Positions 17,435 through 25,522 of a stretch of DNA of 41,514 nucleotides are shown here, one piece after another. The DNA comes from CAZGKW01 sp964526295 (lineage in GTDB: Bacteria > Planctomycetota > Phycisphaerae > FEN-1346): contig CAZGKW010000040.1 in the NCBI GenBank assembly GCA_964526295.1, positions 1 to 41,514 on the forward strand, written 5' to 3'. Below the pieces are notes generated by a model. It did not search any database and was not told the DNA's origin. It worked only from the letters and a program-made list of their open reading frames with translations. The first letter of the stretch is position 1. The number at the start of each line of letters is the position of its first letter. A program made the translations under genes and the position numbers.

Positions 17435-17641
17435 ATGGCGACGGGAAAGGTCAAGTGGTTCAGTGATGAGAAGGGGTTCGGGTTCATCGAGCAGGATGGC
17501 GGTCCCGACGTATTCGTCCACCACACCGCGATCCTGGGCGAGGGCTTCAAGACCCTGGCCGAGGGCGAGACCGTCGAGTTCGACGTGACTCAGGGGCCCA
17601 AGGGCCCCAAGGCTGTGAACGTGCAGCGAAGCGACGCCTGA
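17435..17641 (+). CDS. Cold-shock domain protein (CspA family)
   Basis: The 68-residue protein is a single cold-shock domain: GKVKWFSDEKGFGFIEQ with RNP1 (KGFGFI), VFVHH as RNP2, and a typical C-terminal GPKAVNVQ. It binds single-stranded RNA and DNA and acts as an RNA chaperone. GAGGAG at 17420-17425 lies nine bases before the ATG. It is monocistronic, with its own promoter, long leader and a strong intrinsic terminator. Confidence 0.97.
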   Translation: MATGKVKWFSDEKGFGFIEQDGGPDVFVHHTAILGEGFKTLAEGETVEFDVTQGPKGPKAVNVQRSDA

Positions 17642-17656
17642 TCCGGAATTCGCCCC

Positions 17657-17690
17657 AGACCCCCGTCCGGCCGGATGGGGGTCTCTTTTC
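17657..17690 (+). terminator. Intrinsic terminator of the cold-shock gene
   Basis: AGACCCCC (17657-17664) pairs with GGGGGTCT (17677-17684); the inner TCCGG/CCGGA also pairs, giving a nearly continuous stem. CTTTTC follows directly. The stem starts 16 bases after the stop codon. Confidence 0.85.
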
Positions 17691-17774
17691 GCGCCCGCCG
17701 GACGCCGGAGCCACGGACCCGTGCCGCGGCGGCATCGGCAGGGGGCCGCCCCGGCGACAGCGCGAGACGGCGGA

Positions 17775-19085
17775 TCAATCCGACAGCGGGTTGATCACCA
17801 GGCCCGACAGAACCTTCGGGTAGAAGTACGTCGACTTGGGGGGCATCCGCTCGCCCGCCGCCGCCACCTGCTGAAGGCTCTCGACCGGCAAGGGCTTGAG
17901 GACCACGGCCGCATCGGCCCCGTCCTCGTGGACCGCGTCGAACGCCTGCTGCGCCAGGTGCACGAATCGCAGCTCCATCCCGCCGGCGTCCTCGACGGCC
18001 CTCGGCAGGTCGGTCTCCAGGAGCACCCGGTGCAGGATCGCCGGGTCGAGCTGCCGCCAGGCCTCCGAGTAGTCACTGGCCAGCTCGTCCATCACGGCGG
18101 GGCTGCGAAGCTTCAGCACGTACGCCTCCGACGAATCGCGCGTCCACAGGCCGAAGACGTGCCCGCCGGCCTCCCGCAGGTGGTCGGTCATCCGGGGGCT
18201 GGTGGCCTCGGCCCCGACGAAGGAGGTCCACTCGAAGTGCTCCTCGGTGGCCGCCCGGAGGTTCCCGGTCTCCAGGTCCGGCAGGCCCGAGATCACCCGG
18301 TGGGCAGGCAGAATGGCCAGGCCCGGGTCGTACATCGACACGAGCATCATCAGGACCGAGGCCGCCGGGTGGTCCCGGCCGACGTTCTCGCCCTGCTCGA
18401 CCAGCGCGTTCCGGTACGCCAGGGCCGTCTCGTACCGGTGATGACCGTCGGCGATGAAAACCGGCTTCTCGCGGAGCGCCTCGGCCACCCGCTTGATGGC
18501 CGCCGGGTTGGAGCACGCGTACAGGCGGTGGACCACGCCGTCGCCGTCGACCGTCTGGGCCACGGGGTCGCCCAAGCCGGTCTCGTGGAACAGGGCGGTG
18601 ACCTTGTTCTTCGGATCGGGATACAGGCCGAAGATGGCCGAGAGGTTGGCCCGGACGTGGCAGATGAGCCGGAGCCGGTCCTCGCGGGGCCCGGCCATGG
18701 TCTGCTCGTGGGGGAAGATCTTGCCCCGCCCGAACTCCTCCAGCCCGACGCGGGCCAGGAACCCCTCCCGCCGGTACGAGTTCCCCTCGATCTCGAACTC
18801 CTGCTGGTAGAAGTAGAGCGTCGGCTCCGGGTCGCGGACCAGGATGCCGCCGTCGGTCCACCGGGCCAGCAGGTCGGCCGCCCGGGTGTACTTGTTCTGC
18901 GTCTCGTCGTCGCCCGGCTCGTCGCGGCCGAAAATGAGGCGAACGATGTTATGCGGATGCGTACGGTATAGCTCGTCCCGCTTCTGGGACGAGATGCAGT
19001 CGAACGGCGGCGCCGTCACCAGCGCCACGCTCAGCGGGTCGCTCGTGTTGTAACGCAGGGCCCGGAACGGTCGAACGGTGGCCAT
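17775..19085 (-). CDS. DUF1015 family protein
   Basis: The 436-residue protein shows DUF1015 landmarks: VRPFRALRYN near the start, YFYQQEFEIEGNSYRREGFLARV, the signature ADGHHRYETALAYRN, and the C-terminal LPPKSTYF-type end (MPPKSTYFYPKVLSGLV). The biochemical function of the family is not established; it has a conserved His-rich site and often neighbours serine or one-carbon metabolism genes. I start at the ATG at 19083-19085, which gives the usual ATVRPFRALRY start; the frame extends upstream into ahcY but that part is a shadow. It begins only five bases after the ahcY stop, so the two are co-transcribed. This links it by context to S-adenosylhomocysteine recycling. Confidence 0.88.
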   Translation of the reverse strand: MATVRPFRALRYNTSDPLSVALVTAPPFDCISSQKRDELYRTHPHNIVRLIFGRDEPGDDETQNKYTRAADLLARWTDGGILVRDPEPTLYFYQQEFEIEGNSYRREGFLARVGLEEFGRGKIFPHEQTMAGPREDRLRLICHVRANLSAIFGLYPDPKNKVTALFHETGLGDPVAQTVDGDGVVHRLYACSNPAAIKRVAEALREKPVFIADGHHRYETALAYRNALVEQGENVGRDHPAASVLMMLVSMYDPGLAILPAHRVISGLPDLETGNLRAATEEHFEWTSFVGAEATSPRMTDHLREAGGHVFGLWTRDSSEAYVLKLRSPAVMDELASDYSEAWRQLDPAILHRVLLETDLPRAVEDAGGMELRFVHLAQQAFDAVHEDGADAAVVLKPLPVESLQQVAAAGERMPPKSTYFYPKVLSGLVINPLSD

Positions 19086-19090
19086 GTCGT

Positions 19091-20350
19091 CTACGTCCCC
19101 ATCTCGCTGGATGCCAGGTACGCCGCCTGCTCCTCCGTCAGCTCGTCGATGGCGATGCCCATCGTCTTCAGCTTCAGGGCCGCCACCCACTCGTCGATCT
19201 CGTGCGGCACGTCGTGGACCCGGACGTCGAGCTTCTCCCGGTTCTTGATGACCCATTCGGTGGCGAGGGCCTGGACGGCGAAGCTCATGTCCATGACGGC
19301 CGCCGGGTGGCCCTCGGCCGCCGACAAGTTCACCAGCCGCCCTTCGGCCAGCAGGTAGATCGTCCGCCCGTCAGGCAGCTCGTAGCCGTCGACGAATCCG
19401 CGGACCTCCTTGTGGACGGCCTTCGACATCGCCTCGAGGCCCGGGATGTCCACCTCGACGTTGAAATGGCCGCTGTTGCAGACCACCGCGCCGTCCTTCA
19501 TCGCCTCAAAGTGCTCCCGCCGGACGACGTTCTTGTTGCCTGTGACGGTGACGAACAGGTCGCCGATCTTGGCGGCCTCGGCCATGGGCATGACCCAGAA
19601 GCCGTCCATCGTGGCCTCGATGGCCCGCAGGGGGTCGATCTCGGTGACGATGACGTGGGCCCCGGCCCCGCGGGCCCGCGTCGCGGTCCCCCGTCCGCAC
19701 CAGCCGTAGCCCGCCACGACGACCTTCCGGCCGGCCAGCAGCATGTTCGTCGCCCGGATCACACCGTCCATCGTCGACTGGCCGGTCCCGTAACGGTTGT
19801 CGAACAGGTGCTTGCAGTCGGCGTCGTTGACGGCCACGACGGGGAACTTGAGCTGGCCCTTGGCCTCCATCGCCCGGAGACGGATGACGCCCGTCGTCGT
19901 CTCCTCCATCGAGCCGATAACGTTCGACGCGTCCTCCGGCCGGTCCGTGGTGAGGGCGAAGACCAGGTCGCACCCGTCGTCCATCGTCACGTGGGGCTTG
20001 TGGTCGCACGCCGCGGCGATGTGCTTGTAGTAGGTGTCGTTGTCCTCGCCCTTGATGGCGAAGGAGGGGACCTCGTACTCGCCCACCAGGGCCGCCGCCA
20101 CGTCGTCCTGCGTCGACAGGGGGTTCGACGCGCACAGGACGACGTCGCCGCCTCCGGCCTTCAGCGTCCGGACCAGGTTCGCCGTCTCGGTCGTGACGTG
20201 CAGGCAGCAGCTCACTCGCAGCCCGTCCAGGGGCTTCTCCTGGGCGAACCGCTGGCGGATGGCCTGGAGGACGGGCATCTGGTGGTCGGCCCACTCGATG
20301 CGTTTCCGGCCTTCGGCCGCCAGGTCCAGGCTTCGCACATCATAGTCCAT
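19091..20350 (-). CDS. ahcY: Adenosylhomocysteinase (S-adenosyl-L-homocysteine hydrolase)
   Basis: This NAD-dependent enzyme hydrolyses S-adenosylhomocysteine to homocysteine and adenosine. Clear motifs are ASNPLSTQDDVAAAL, MDDGCDLV, EETTTGVIRLRAM, FDNRYGTGQSTMDGVIRATNMLLAG, the Rossmann glycine motif GYGWCGRG, NSGHFNVEVDIPGLE and LAEGRLVNLSAAEGHP. At 419 residues it is the short archaeal/thermophile-type form: it lacks the insertion and the C-terminal DHYRY tail of the eukaryotic and many bacterial enzymes, and ends ELTEEQAAYLASS. It is followed immediately by DUF1015 and preceded by trpF. Confidence 0.97.
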   Translation of the reverse strand: MDYDVRSLDLAAEGRKRIEWADHQMPVLQAIRQRFAQEKPLDGLRVSCCLHVTTETANLVRTLKAGGGDVVLCASNPLSTQDDVAAALVGEYEVPSFAIKGEDNDTYYKHIAAACDHKPHVTMDDGCDLVFALTTDRPEDASNVIGSMEETTTGVIRLRAMEAKGQLKFPVVAVNDADCKHLFDNRYGTGQSTMDGVIRATNMLLAGRKVVVAGYGWCGRGTATRARGAGAHVIVTEIDPLRAIEATMDGFWVMPMAEAAKIGDLFVTVTGNKNVVRREHFEAMKDGAVVCNSGHFNVEVDIPGLEAMSKAVHKEVRGFVDGYELPDGRTIYLLAEGRLVNLSAAEGHPAAVMDMSFAVQALATEWVIKNREKLDVRVHDVPHEIDEWVAALKLKTMGIAIDELTEEQAAYLASSEMGT

Positions 20351-20378
20351 TGGGTGTCCCTTCAGGAATTCTGTTCCA

Positions 20379-20470
20379 CCGCAAAGACCACTTGAGTGGC
20401 AGAGAACGATTCAGCACAGAACCTTCATCTTATTTCCCGTCAGTCTCCGCGCCCTCTGCGTCCTCTGCGG
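20379..20470. repeat. Degenerate inverted CCGCAAAG/CTCTGCG-type intergenic repeat
   Basis: The gap upstream of ahcY contains CCGCAAAGACCACTTGAGTG followed by GCAGAGAACG on the left and CGCCCTCTGCGTCCTCTGCGG on the right (about 20450-20470). The right arm reversed is CCGCAGAGGACGCAGAG, which resembles the left arm, so the two form an imperfect inverted repeat. The left arm also contains a short CCACT/AGTGG hairpin. No gene is present. Confidence 0.5.
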
Positions 20471-20480
20471 CCCAATCCCG

Positions 20481-21140
20481 CTAACGCAGATCGACCGACC
20501 GTACGGCTTCCAGGAACGCCCGGATGCGAGCCGGGTCCTTCTCGCCGGGCGACGATTCCAGGCGGCTCGACCCGTCCACGCCCCACGGCCGGACCGCCCG
20601 GATCGCCTCGGCGACGTTCTCCGGCCCGAGGCCGCCAGCCAGGATCAGCGGCGCCAGGCCCGCCTCGGCCAGCTCCCGAGCCGCAGCCCAGTCCGCCGCC
20701 TGGCCCGTTCCGCCCGCCGGACCGCCGGGCACGCGGGCGTCCACCAGGTAGGCGTCGGGCCGCTGGCCCTGTCTGAGACACTCCTCGTGCCACGCCCGAG
20801 CCGCCTCGACGTCCTCCGGCCCGCCGACTCGCACCGCCTTGATCGTCTTGAGGCCGACCAGCTCGCCCAGCACCGCCGGCGGCTCGTCGCCGTGGAGCTG
20901 CGCGGCCGTCAGGTGGGCCTCGGCCGCCGCCTCGCGGATGGCCGCCGGCGGCGCGTCGACGAACACGCCCACCGCCGCCACCCACGGGGGCAGCGCCGCC
21001 GCGGTCTCGGCCGCCTGCTTCAGGCCGACGCGACGCGGGCCCTCAGCGAACACCAAGCCGATCGCATCCGCCCCCGCCTCGGCCGCCTCCCGGGCCCACT
21101 CCGGCCGCGCGATCCCACACACCTTGGCCCGTACACGCAT
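20481..21140 (-). CDS. trpF: Phosphoribosylanthranilate isomerase
   Basis: TrpF catalyses the Amadori rearrangement of N-(5-phosphoribosyl)anthranilate in tryptophan synthesis. From the ATG at 21138-21140 the protein starts VRAKVCGI with the catalytic Cys at residue 8. It continues with the usual GADAIGLVF, VGVFVD, LTAAQLHGDE, the catalytic Asp in AYLVDA, ILAGGLGPENVAEAI and the phosphate-binding GVDGSSRLE, with Arg where Gly is common. At 219 residues the length is normal for a monofunctional enzyme. No other trp gene is near, so it is separated from the pathway operon. Confidence 0.95.
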   Translation of the reverse strand: MRVRAKVCGIARPEWAREAAEAGADAIGLVFAEGPRRVGLKQAAETAAALPPWVAAVGVFVDAPPAAIREAAAEAHLTAAQLHGDEPPAVLGELVGLKTIKAVRVGGPEDVEAARAWHEECLRQGQRPDAYLVDARVPGGPAGGTGQAADWAAARELAEAGLAPLILAGGLGPENVAEAIRAVRPWGVDGSSRLESSPGEKDPARIRAFLEAVRSVDLR

Positions 21141-21173
21141 GATACCGCCCCGGCCCGCTCGCCGAAGCCGCAT

Positions 21174-21202
21174 AGGGTAGGCCACCCGCGCCGCCAAGTC
21201 AA
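21174..21202 (-). promoter_or_regulatory. Sigma-70-type promoter of trpF
   Basis: On the minus strand TTGACT (21197-21202), a 17-nt spacer and TACCCT (21174-21179) lie about 35 bases before the trpF ATG at 21140. Confidence 0.55.
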
Positions 21203-21314
21203 CCGTTTTCGAACATTGGCCCCCCGGGAAGCCTGTACATCGCTCGTGGAAACCCTTGACAGGCCTCGGCGCAAGAATCGCAGAGGGACAGACGGGCGGC
21301 TGCGTCCTGTCGTC

Positions 21315-22583
21315 TCACCGCTCGAAGTAGCGGCGGACGGCGGGGCGGTCGCGAGGTCGGACGTCCGGGCCGCCGGTGTCTGCGACGGGCACGACGGCGG
21401 TCTCGGCCCCGGCGACGCCCCCCGGCGGGGGCGATTCAACCAGCAGCGTACCGGGCGGCCGGGCCGGCAGGCCGGCCTCCGTTCGGGCCTGCTCCAGGCG
21501 GGCCAAGGCCCCACCCATCGCCTCCGGAGACGTTCCACCGAGCGCCTCGGTCATCCCGTCCGCGAGTCGCCCCAGCGCCCCTGCCGTCCCGGCGTCAGGC
21601 GAGCGCACGGCCCCGGCGGCTTCCTCCAGACGGGCGGCCAACTCCGGAAGCGACGCGTCGGCAGCCCGGTCGGCCGCTTCTCCCAAGTCGGCGGCCAGCC
21701 GGTCCCGCTCCGCCTGCGGCATCCCGCCGGCAGACGCGGGCGTCGTCAGGCGGTCGGCAAGCTTAGAGGCGGCCTCGGCGGCACCGGCGGGGTCACCTGT
21801 CGCGGCGGCCCGTAGGACGGCCTGGAACCGCGGGTCGGACGGAGCAGCGAGGGCCTCCTCCGCCCGGCGGCGCCGGTCTCCTGCGGCCGACACCCGCCGA
21901 TAGACGTCCGCTGTGACCCGGTCCATCTCACCTCGCCGTGCCGCACCTTCGCGGAGGCGGTCGATCGTCCGGTCGAGGCGGTCTCGAACATGCGGGGCGA
22001 GGGCGACCGTCCGGGAGACCTCCTGAAGTTGCCGGGCGGCCGGCTCGGCCCGTTCGGGGGCTACGACCGGCCCGCCCCGCGACGGCAGGAAGGCCCCCAC
22101 GACGAGGAGGGCCAGGACAGCCAGCGCCGCCCGTCCGCGCGTCGCCACGTGCCGGCCGAAGCGAAGGGCTGCCAGGTCGAGGCGCGCGGCCTCCTCGCGA
22201 GCCTGCGCCACGAGGCAGCCGTCGAGACCGCCGGCCGCACGAGGGCGGTCGTCGGCCTCCCCTTCCGCAATCAGCTCGAAAGCGGTCGAGAGCCGGTCCT
22301 TGAGGCCCGCCGCCCGGTCGGCGGCGATGGCCGCGCGACGAAGTGACACGCCCACAGTCGCCCGGACGACGAAGGCGACCAGGAACCCGGCCGCCGGCAG
22401 GACCAGCGGACCCGCCGGGTGAGCGAGGCCCGCGGGCAGCCACTCCGGAACCAGCACGCGGAGGAGCGCGACGACCAGCCCGGCCGCGCCACCCAGGACG
22501 GCCCCCGCCAGCCCCGCCTCGAGCGCGCGGACCGCCACGAGACGGCGACGAACGCTTCTCAGGACTTTGAGCAGCGGGTCCAT
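21315..22583 (-). CDS. DUF4175-like membrane protein with coiled, Ala-rich C-terminal region
   Basis: From the ATG at 22581-22583, preceded by GGAGGAGG, the 422-residue protein shows three hydrophobic segments near residues 20-45, 60-85 and 150-170. The cytoplasmic motif SLRRAAIAADRAAGLKDRLSTAFEL between them is typical of planctomycete DUF4175/TIGR02302-like proteins that often sit near MoxR/BatA genes. The remaining 220 residues are Ala/Arg-rich and predicted helical, probably coiled coil, ending RPAVRRYFER, a common end in this group. The function is not known. It lies downstream of rpoN in the same direction with a 212-base gap in which I see no gene or clear signal. Residues encoded upstream of the chosen start look non-coding. 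Confidence 0.65.
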   Translation of the reverse strand: MDPLLKVLRSVRRRLVAVRALEAGLAGAVLGGAAGLVVALLRVLVPEWLPAGLAHPAGPLVLPAAGFLVAFVVRATVGVSLRRAAIAADRAAGLKDRLSTAFELIAEGEADDRPRAAGGLDGCLVAQAREEAARLDLAALRFGRHVATRGRAALAVLALLVVGAFLPSRGGPVVAPERAEPAARQLQEVSRTVALAPHVRDRLDRTIDRLREGAARRGEMDRVTADVYRRVSAAGDRRRRAEEALAAPSDPRFQAVLRAAATGDPAGAAEAASKLADRLTTPASAGGMPQAERDRLAADLGEAADRAADASLPELAARLEEAAGAVRSPDAGTAGALGRLADGMTEALGGTSPEAMGGALARLEQARTEAGLPARPPGTLLVESPPPGGVAGAETAVVPVADTGGPDVRPRDRPAVRRYFER

Positions 22584-22795
22584 ACCTCCTCCCGTCAGAT
22601 TGTACCATTGGATGCGGGAGCATGGGGGGAGTTTCCGCCGGACCGCCCGTGCAAGAGACGGCGGAACGCCTCCCAAGCAGGTTCGGGCAAGTCTTGTCAA
22701 CTCTCGGCGCGGCGCGTCTCCGCACCCGCCGCGTCTCCGGTTCGCCAAGCCCGGTCGGCACGGAGACCGACCGCGCAGGACCTACCTGAACCCGC

Positions 22796-24307
22796 TCAGT
22801 ACTCGCGGCGTTTGTGGGACGAGGGGATGCCCAGCTCCTCGCGGTACTTGGCGATGGTCCGACGGGCAACCTGGATGCCCTCGGCGGCGAGGCGATTCTT
22901 GATGTCGAGGTCGGCGAGGGGCTTCGACTTGTCCTCGGCGTCGACGATGGCCTTGAGGCGCAACCGGACGTGGTCCCAGGCCACCTCGTCGCCCTCGGCG
23001 GTGGTCGTCCCGCCCGTGAAGAAATCGCGGAGGGCGTGGATCCCCCAGGGGGTGTCGGCGTACTTGTCGGCGACGGCGCGGGAGATGGTGGCGACGTGGA
23101 GGCCGACGTCGTCGGCGACCTCCTGCATCTTCAGCGGCCGGATGTGGTCGGGTCCCTCGTCGAAGAACGGCCGCTGGAACTTGACGATCGACTCGGTGAC
23201 CCGCAGGAGCGTGTCGCGCCGCTGCTCGATGGCGTCGATCAGCCACCGGGCGGAGCGGATGTTCCGGACGACGAACTCCTTGGTCTTGGAGTCGAGGTTG
23301 CGGTCGCGGACGAGGCGGCGATAGGCCCGGCTGATGTAGAGCTCGGGGGCGGGGCCGCGGAGGACGGTCACCCGCCACTCGCCGATCTCGTCATCCCACT
23401 CGATGCGGACGTCGGGGATGATGGGTGGGGTCCGCCGGGGGCTGATGGCCGCCCCGGGCCGGGGGTTGAGGCGGCGGATCCGCTCGACGGCCTCCTTGAC
23501 CCGCTCGATCCCGACGCCGAGGGCCTTCGCCATCTGGGGGTACCGGTTGGCCTCGATGTCGGCCAGGTGGTGGCGGACGACGGCCGTCTCGACGGCGTCC
23601 TCGGGCAGGTCGCCCGGCCCGTCGCCGAAGTCCGGGTCGGCTCGGAGCTGGAGCAGGAGGCATTCCTCGATGGATCGGGCGGCGACGCCGGTCGGGCCGA
23701 CCTGCTGCACCAGGCCCAGGGCCTTCTCCATCTCGTCGAGGGACGCCGGCGGCTCGGCCTCGCGCCCCAGCTCGTCCAGCTCGACCCGGAGGTACCCGTC
23801 GTCGCCGAGGTTGCGGATGATCAGCTCGCCCAGCTCCGAGAGGCGGGGGTCGTCGGTCTCCAGGTGCCAGGCGTTGAGCATGAACTCCTGGAGCGTCTCG
23901 CCGTCGTCCGGCGTGTTCTGCATGGCCTCGGTCTTGGGGTCCTCGTCGGTGCGGACGATCCGGCCCCTGCCACCCGACTGCTCGAAATAGGTCTCCCAGC
24001 GGTCGACGAGGTTGGAGAGTCGCTCGAAGTCCTCGACGTTGCTGTTGTCGTCGCGGACGACCAGCTCGCGTTCGGTCTCGGCGACGTCGGGGGAGCTGCG
24101 CTCGTCCTGGTCGCTCGGGCCCTCGGGCGTCTCCTGGTCGGGGGAGGCCTGACGCATCTCGAGGACGGGATTGGCGATCAGCTCCTGGTCGATCCGTTCC
24201 TGGAGGGCCATCAGCGGGAGCTGGAGGATCTCCATGGCCTGGATCATCCGCGGAGCCAGGACCATCCGCTGCTCGAGCCGCTGCTGCAACGTCGTATCGA
24301 AACGCAT
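22796..24307 (-). CDS. rpoN: RNA polymerase sigma-54 factor
   Basis: All sigma-54 regions are present. Region I starts MRFDTTLQQRLEQRMVLAPRMIQAMEILQLPLMALQERI, the activator-responsive part, followed by an acidic linker. The core-binding domain holds LNAWHLETDDPRLSELGELIIRNLGDDGYL and VGPTGVAARSIEECLLLQL. The C-terminal domain ends with the RpoN box RRTIAKYREELGIPSSHKR. The ATG at 24305-24307 is preferred because region I normally starts here; a GTG lies seven codons upstream. Sigma-54 directs promoters of the -24/-12 type and needs enhancer-binding ATPases, none of which is in the window. It follows recR by 39 bases. Confidence 0.96.
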   Translation of the reverse strand: MRFDTTLQQRLEQRMVLAPRMIQAMEILQLPLMALQERIDQELIANPVLEMRQASPDQETPEGPSDQDERSSPDVAETERELVVRDDNSNVEDFERLSNLVDRWETYFEQSGGRGRIVRTDEDPKTEAMQNTPDDGETLQEFMLNAWHLETDDPRLSELGELIIRNLGDDGYLRVELDELGREAEPPASLDEMEKALGLVQQVGPTGVAARSIEECLLLQLRADPDFGDGPGDLPEDAVETAVVRHHLADIEANRYPQMAKALGVGIERVKEAVERIRRLNPRPGAAISPRRTPPIIPDVRIEWDDEIGEWRVTVLRGPAPELYISRAYRRLVRDRNLDSKTKEFVVRNIRSARWLIDAIEQRRDTLLRVTESIVKFQRPFFDEGPDHIRPLKMQEVADDVGLHVATISRAVADKYADTPWGIHALRDFFTGGTTTAEGDEVAWDHVRLRLKAIVDAEDKSKPLADLDIKNRLAAEGIQVARRTIAKYREELGIPSSHKRREY

Positions 24308-24346
24308 TCCGGCACCTGCGCCCGGCACGCCGGGCGGTGAGACCGG

Positions 24347-24952
24347 CTACTCGACGGCCTGCCTGCCGCGGAGGGCGTCGGCCAGCACCCCGTGGCTGGC
24401 GTAATCCAGGGTCGCCCCCGTCGGGATGCCGCGGGCCAGCCGCGTCATCCGCACGCCCGTTCCCTTCAGCCGGTCGGCAACGTAGAGGACCGTGCCGTCG
24501 CCCTCGGCGGTCGGGCTGAGGGCGAAGACGACCTCCTCGACGTCTCCCTCCTCGGCGATCCGACGCTCGAGACCTGCCACGTCGAGCCCCTCGGGGCCCC
24601 GCCCCTCGACGGGAGCCAAGAGGCCACCCAGGACGTGGTACAGCCCGTCGTAGCCGCCCGCCGCCTCCAGGCGAATGACGTCGCGGGGCCGCTCCACGAC
24701 GCAGACCCGGGACCGGTCGCGGCGGGGACTCGCGCAGATGGGGCACCGATCGCCCTCGGCCAGCCCGCCGCACTCGCTGCACCGGCCGATGCGGGTCTTG
24801 ATGTCGCGAAGGGCCTGGGCCAAGCCCTCAGCTTCGGCTCGGCCGGCGTCGAGCAGATGGAACGCCAGGCGCTCGGCCGTCCGCCGCCCGATGCCGGGCA
24901 GCTTCCCGAACTCCGCGATGAGACGTTCCATCGATTCCGTGTAGGCATCCAT
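24347..24952 (-). CDS. recR: Recombination mediator RecR
   Basis: The 201-residue protein acts with RecF/RecO in loading RecA at gaps. The helix-hairpin-helix LIAEFGKLPGIGRRTAERLAFHLL opens it, then a four-Cys zinc finger (C58, C61, C70, C73 in RCSECGGLAEGDRCPIC), then a TOPRIM domain (VCVVERPRDVIRLE, YHVLGGLLAPVEG, EEVVFALSPTAEGDGTVLYVAD), and the closing GIPTGATLDYASHGVLADALRGR. The order dnaX-ybaB-recR is the widely conserved one. It starts at the ATG at 24950-24952. Confidence 0.97.
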   Translation of the reverse strand: MDAYTESMERLIAEFGKLPGIGRRTAERLAFHLLDAGRAEAEGLAQALRDIKTRIGRCSECGGLAEGDRCPICASPRRDRSRVCVVERPRDVIRLEAAGGYDGLYHVLGGLLAPVEGRGPEGLDVAGLERRIAEEGDVEEVVFALSPTAEGDGTVLYVADRLKGTGVRMTRLARGIPTGATLDYASHGVLADALRGRQAVE

Positions 24953-25076
24953 CGTTGACTCGCCAACCGCCGGGGCCGACCGCCCGCCCCACCCGAGGGG
25001 CGGTCAACCAGACTATCGGGCCGAGGTGCCGCCGGGCTGAAACCGCTCTCGCGCCGCGCCGATTTTCTGCCCGGCA

Positions 25077-25412
25077 TCAGCCAAGCAGCGCGTCCATACC
25101 CGGCGGGAGAGGCAGCCCGCCCAGGAGTTTCTGCATCTCCTGCCGCTGGAGGTCCTGGGCCGCGCTCATCGCCTGCCCCACGGCGGCCTTCACGAGGTCC
25201 TCGAGCAGCTCGACGTCGTCCGGGTCCGCCACCTCGGGCTCGATCCTGAGGCCGACCAACTCCATCCGCCCGTTGACGGTGGCGGTGACCATGCCGCCGC
25301 CGGCCTCGCCGTCGACGGTCTTGTGTCCGAGCTGCTCCTGCATCTCGGCGATCTTCGCCTTGAGCGACCCGAGGTCGCGCATCATGCCCATCAAGTCGCC
25401 GAAACCCGCCAT
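25077..25412 (-). CDS. ybaB: Nucleoid-associated protein, YbaB/EbfC family
   Basis: The 111-residue protein starts AGFGDLMGMMRDLGSLKAKIAEMQEQLGHKTVDGEAGGGMV, with the classical helix and VTATVNGRMELVGLRIEPEV, and ends in a second helix (LLEDLVKAAVGQAMSAAQDLQ). The family forms dimeric tweezer-shaped DNA-binding proteins. I prefer the ATG at 25410-25412 because family members start this way; the frame could extend 12 codons further. It lies between dnaX and recR as in many bacteria. Confidence 0.93.
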   Translation of the reverse strand: MAGFGDLMGMMRDLGSLKAKIAEMQEQLGHKTVDGEAGGGMVTATVNGRMELVGLRIEPEVADPDDVELLEDLVKAAVGQAMSAAQDLQRQEMQKLLGGLPLPPGMDALLG

Positions 25413-25463
25413 GGCTGTCGGTCGCTCCTCGGCTTGCGGAGGTGCCAAGCTATTCGCACGTAC

Positions 25464-25483
25464 CCTGCCGCTCCCGCTCCGGG
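25464..25483 (-). repeat. Degenerate copy of the TCCC-loop hairpin found in the hydrogenase cluster
   Basis: CCTGCCGC-TCCC-GCTCCGGG followed by CTCG resembles the hairpins at 39233-39252 and 40857-40876 in loop and flank but has three mismatched pairs in the stem. It lies in the gap between dnaX and ybaB. Confidence 0.35.
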
Positions 25484-25522
25484 CTCGTCAACAACACCCT
25501 CCGCGGCGGGCTCGGGCTGCGA

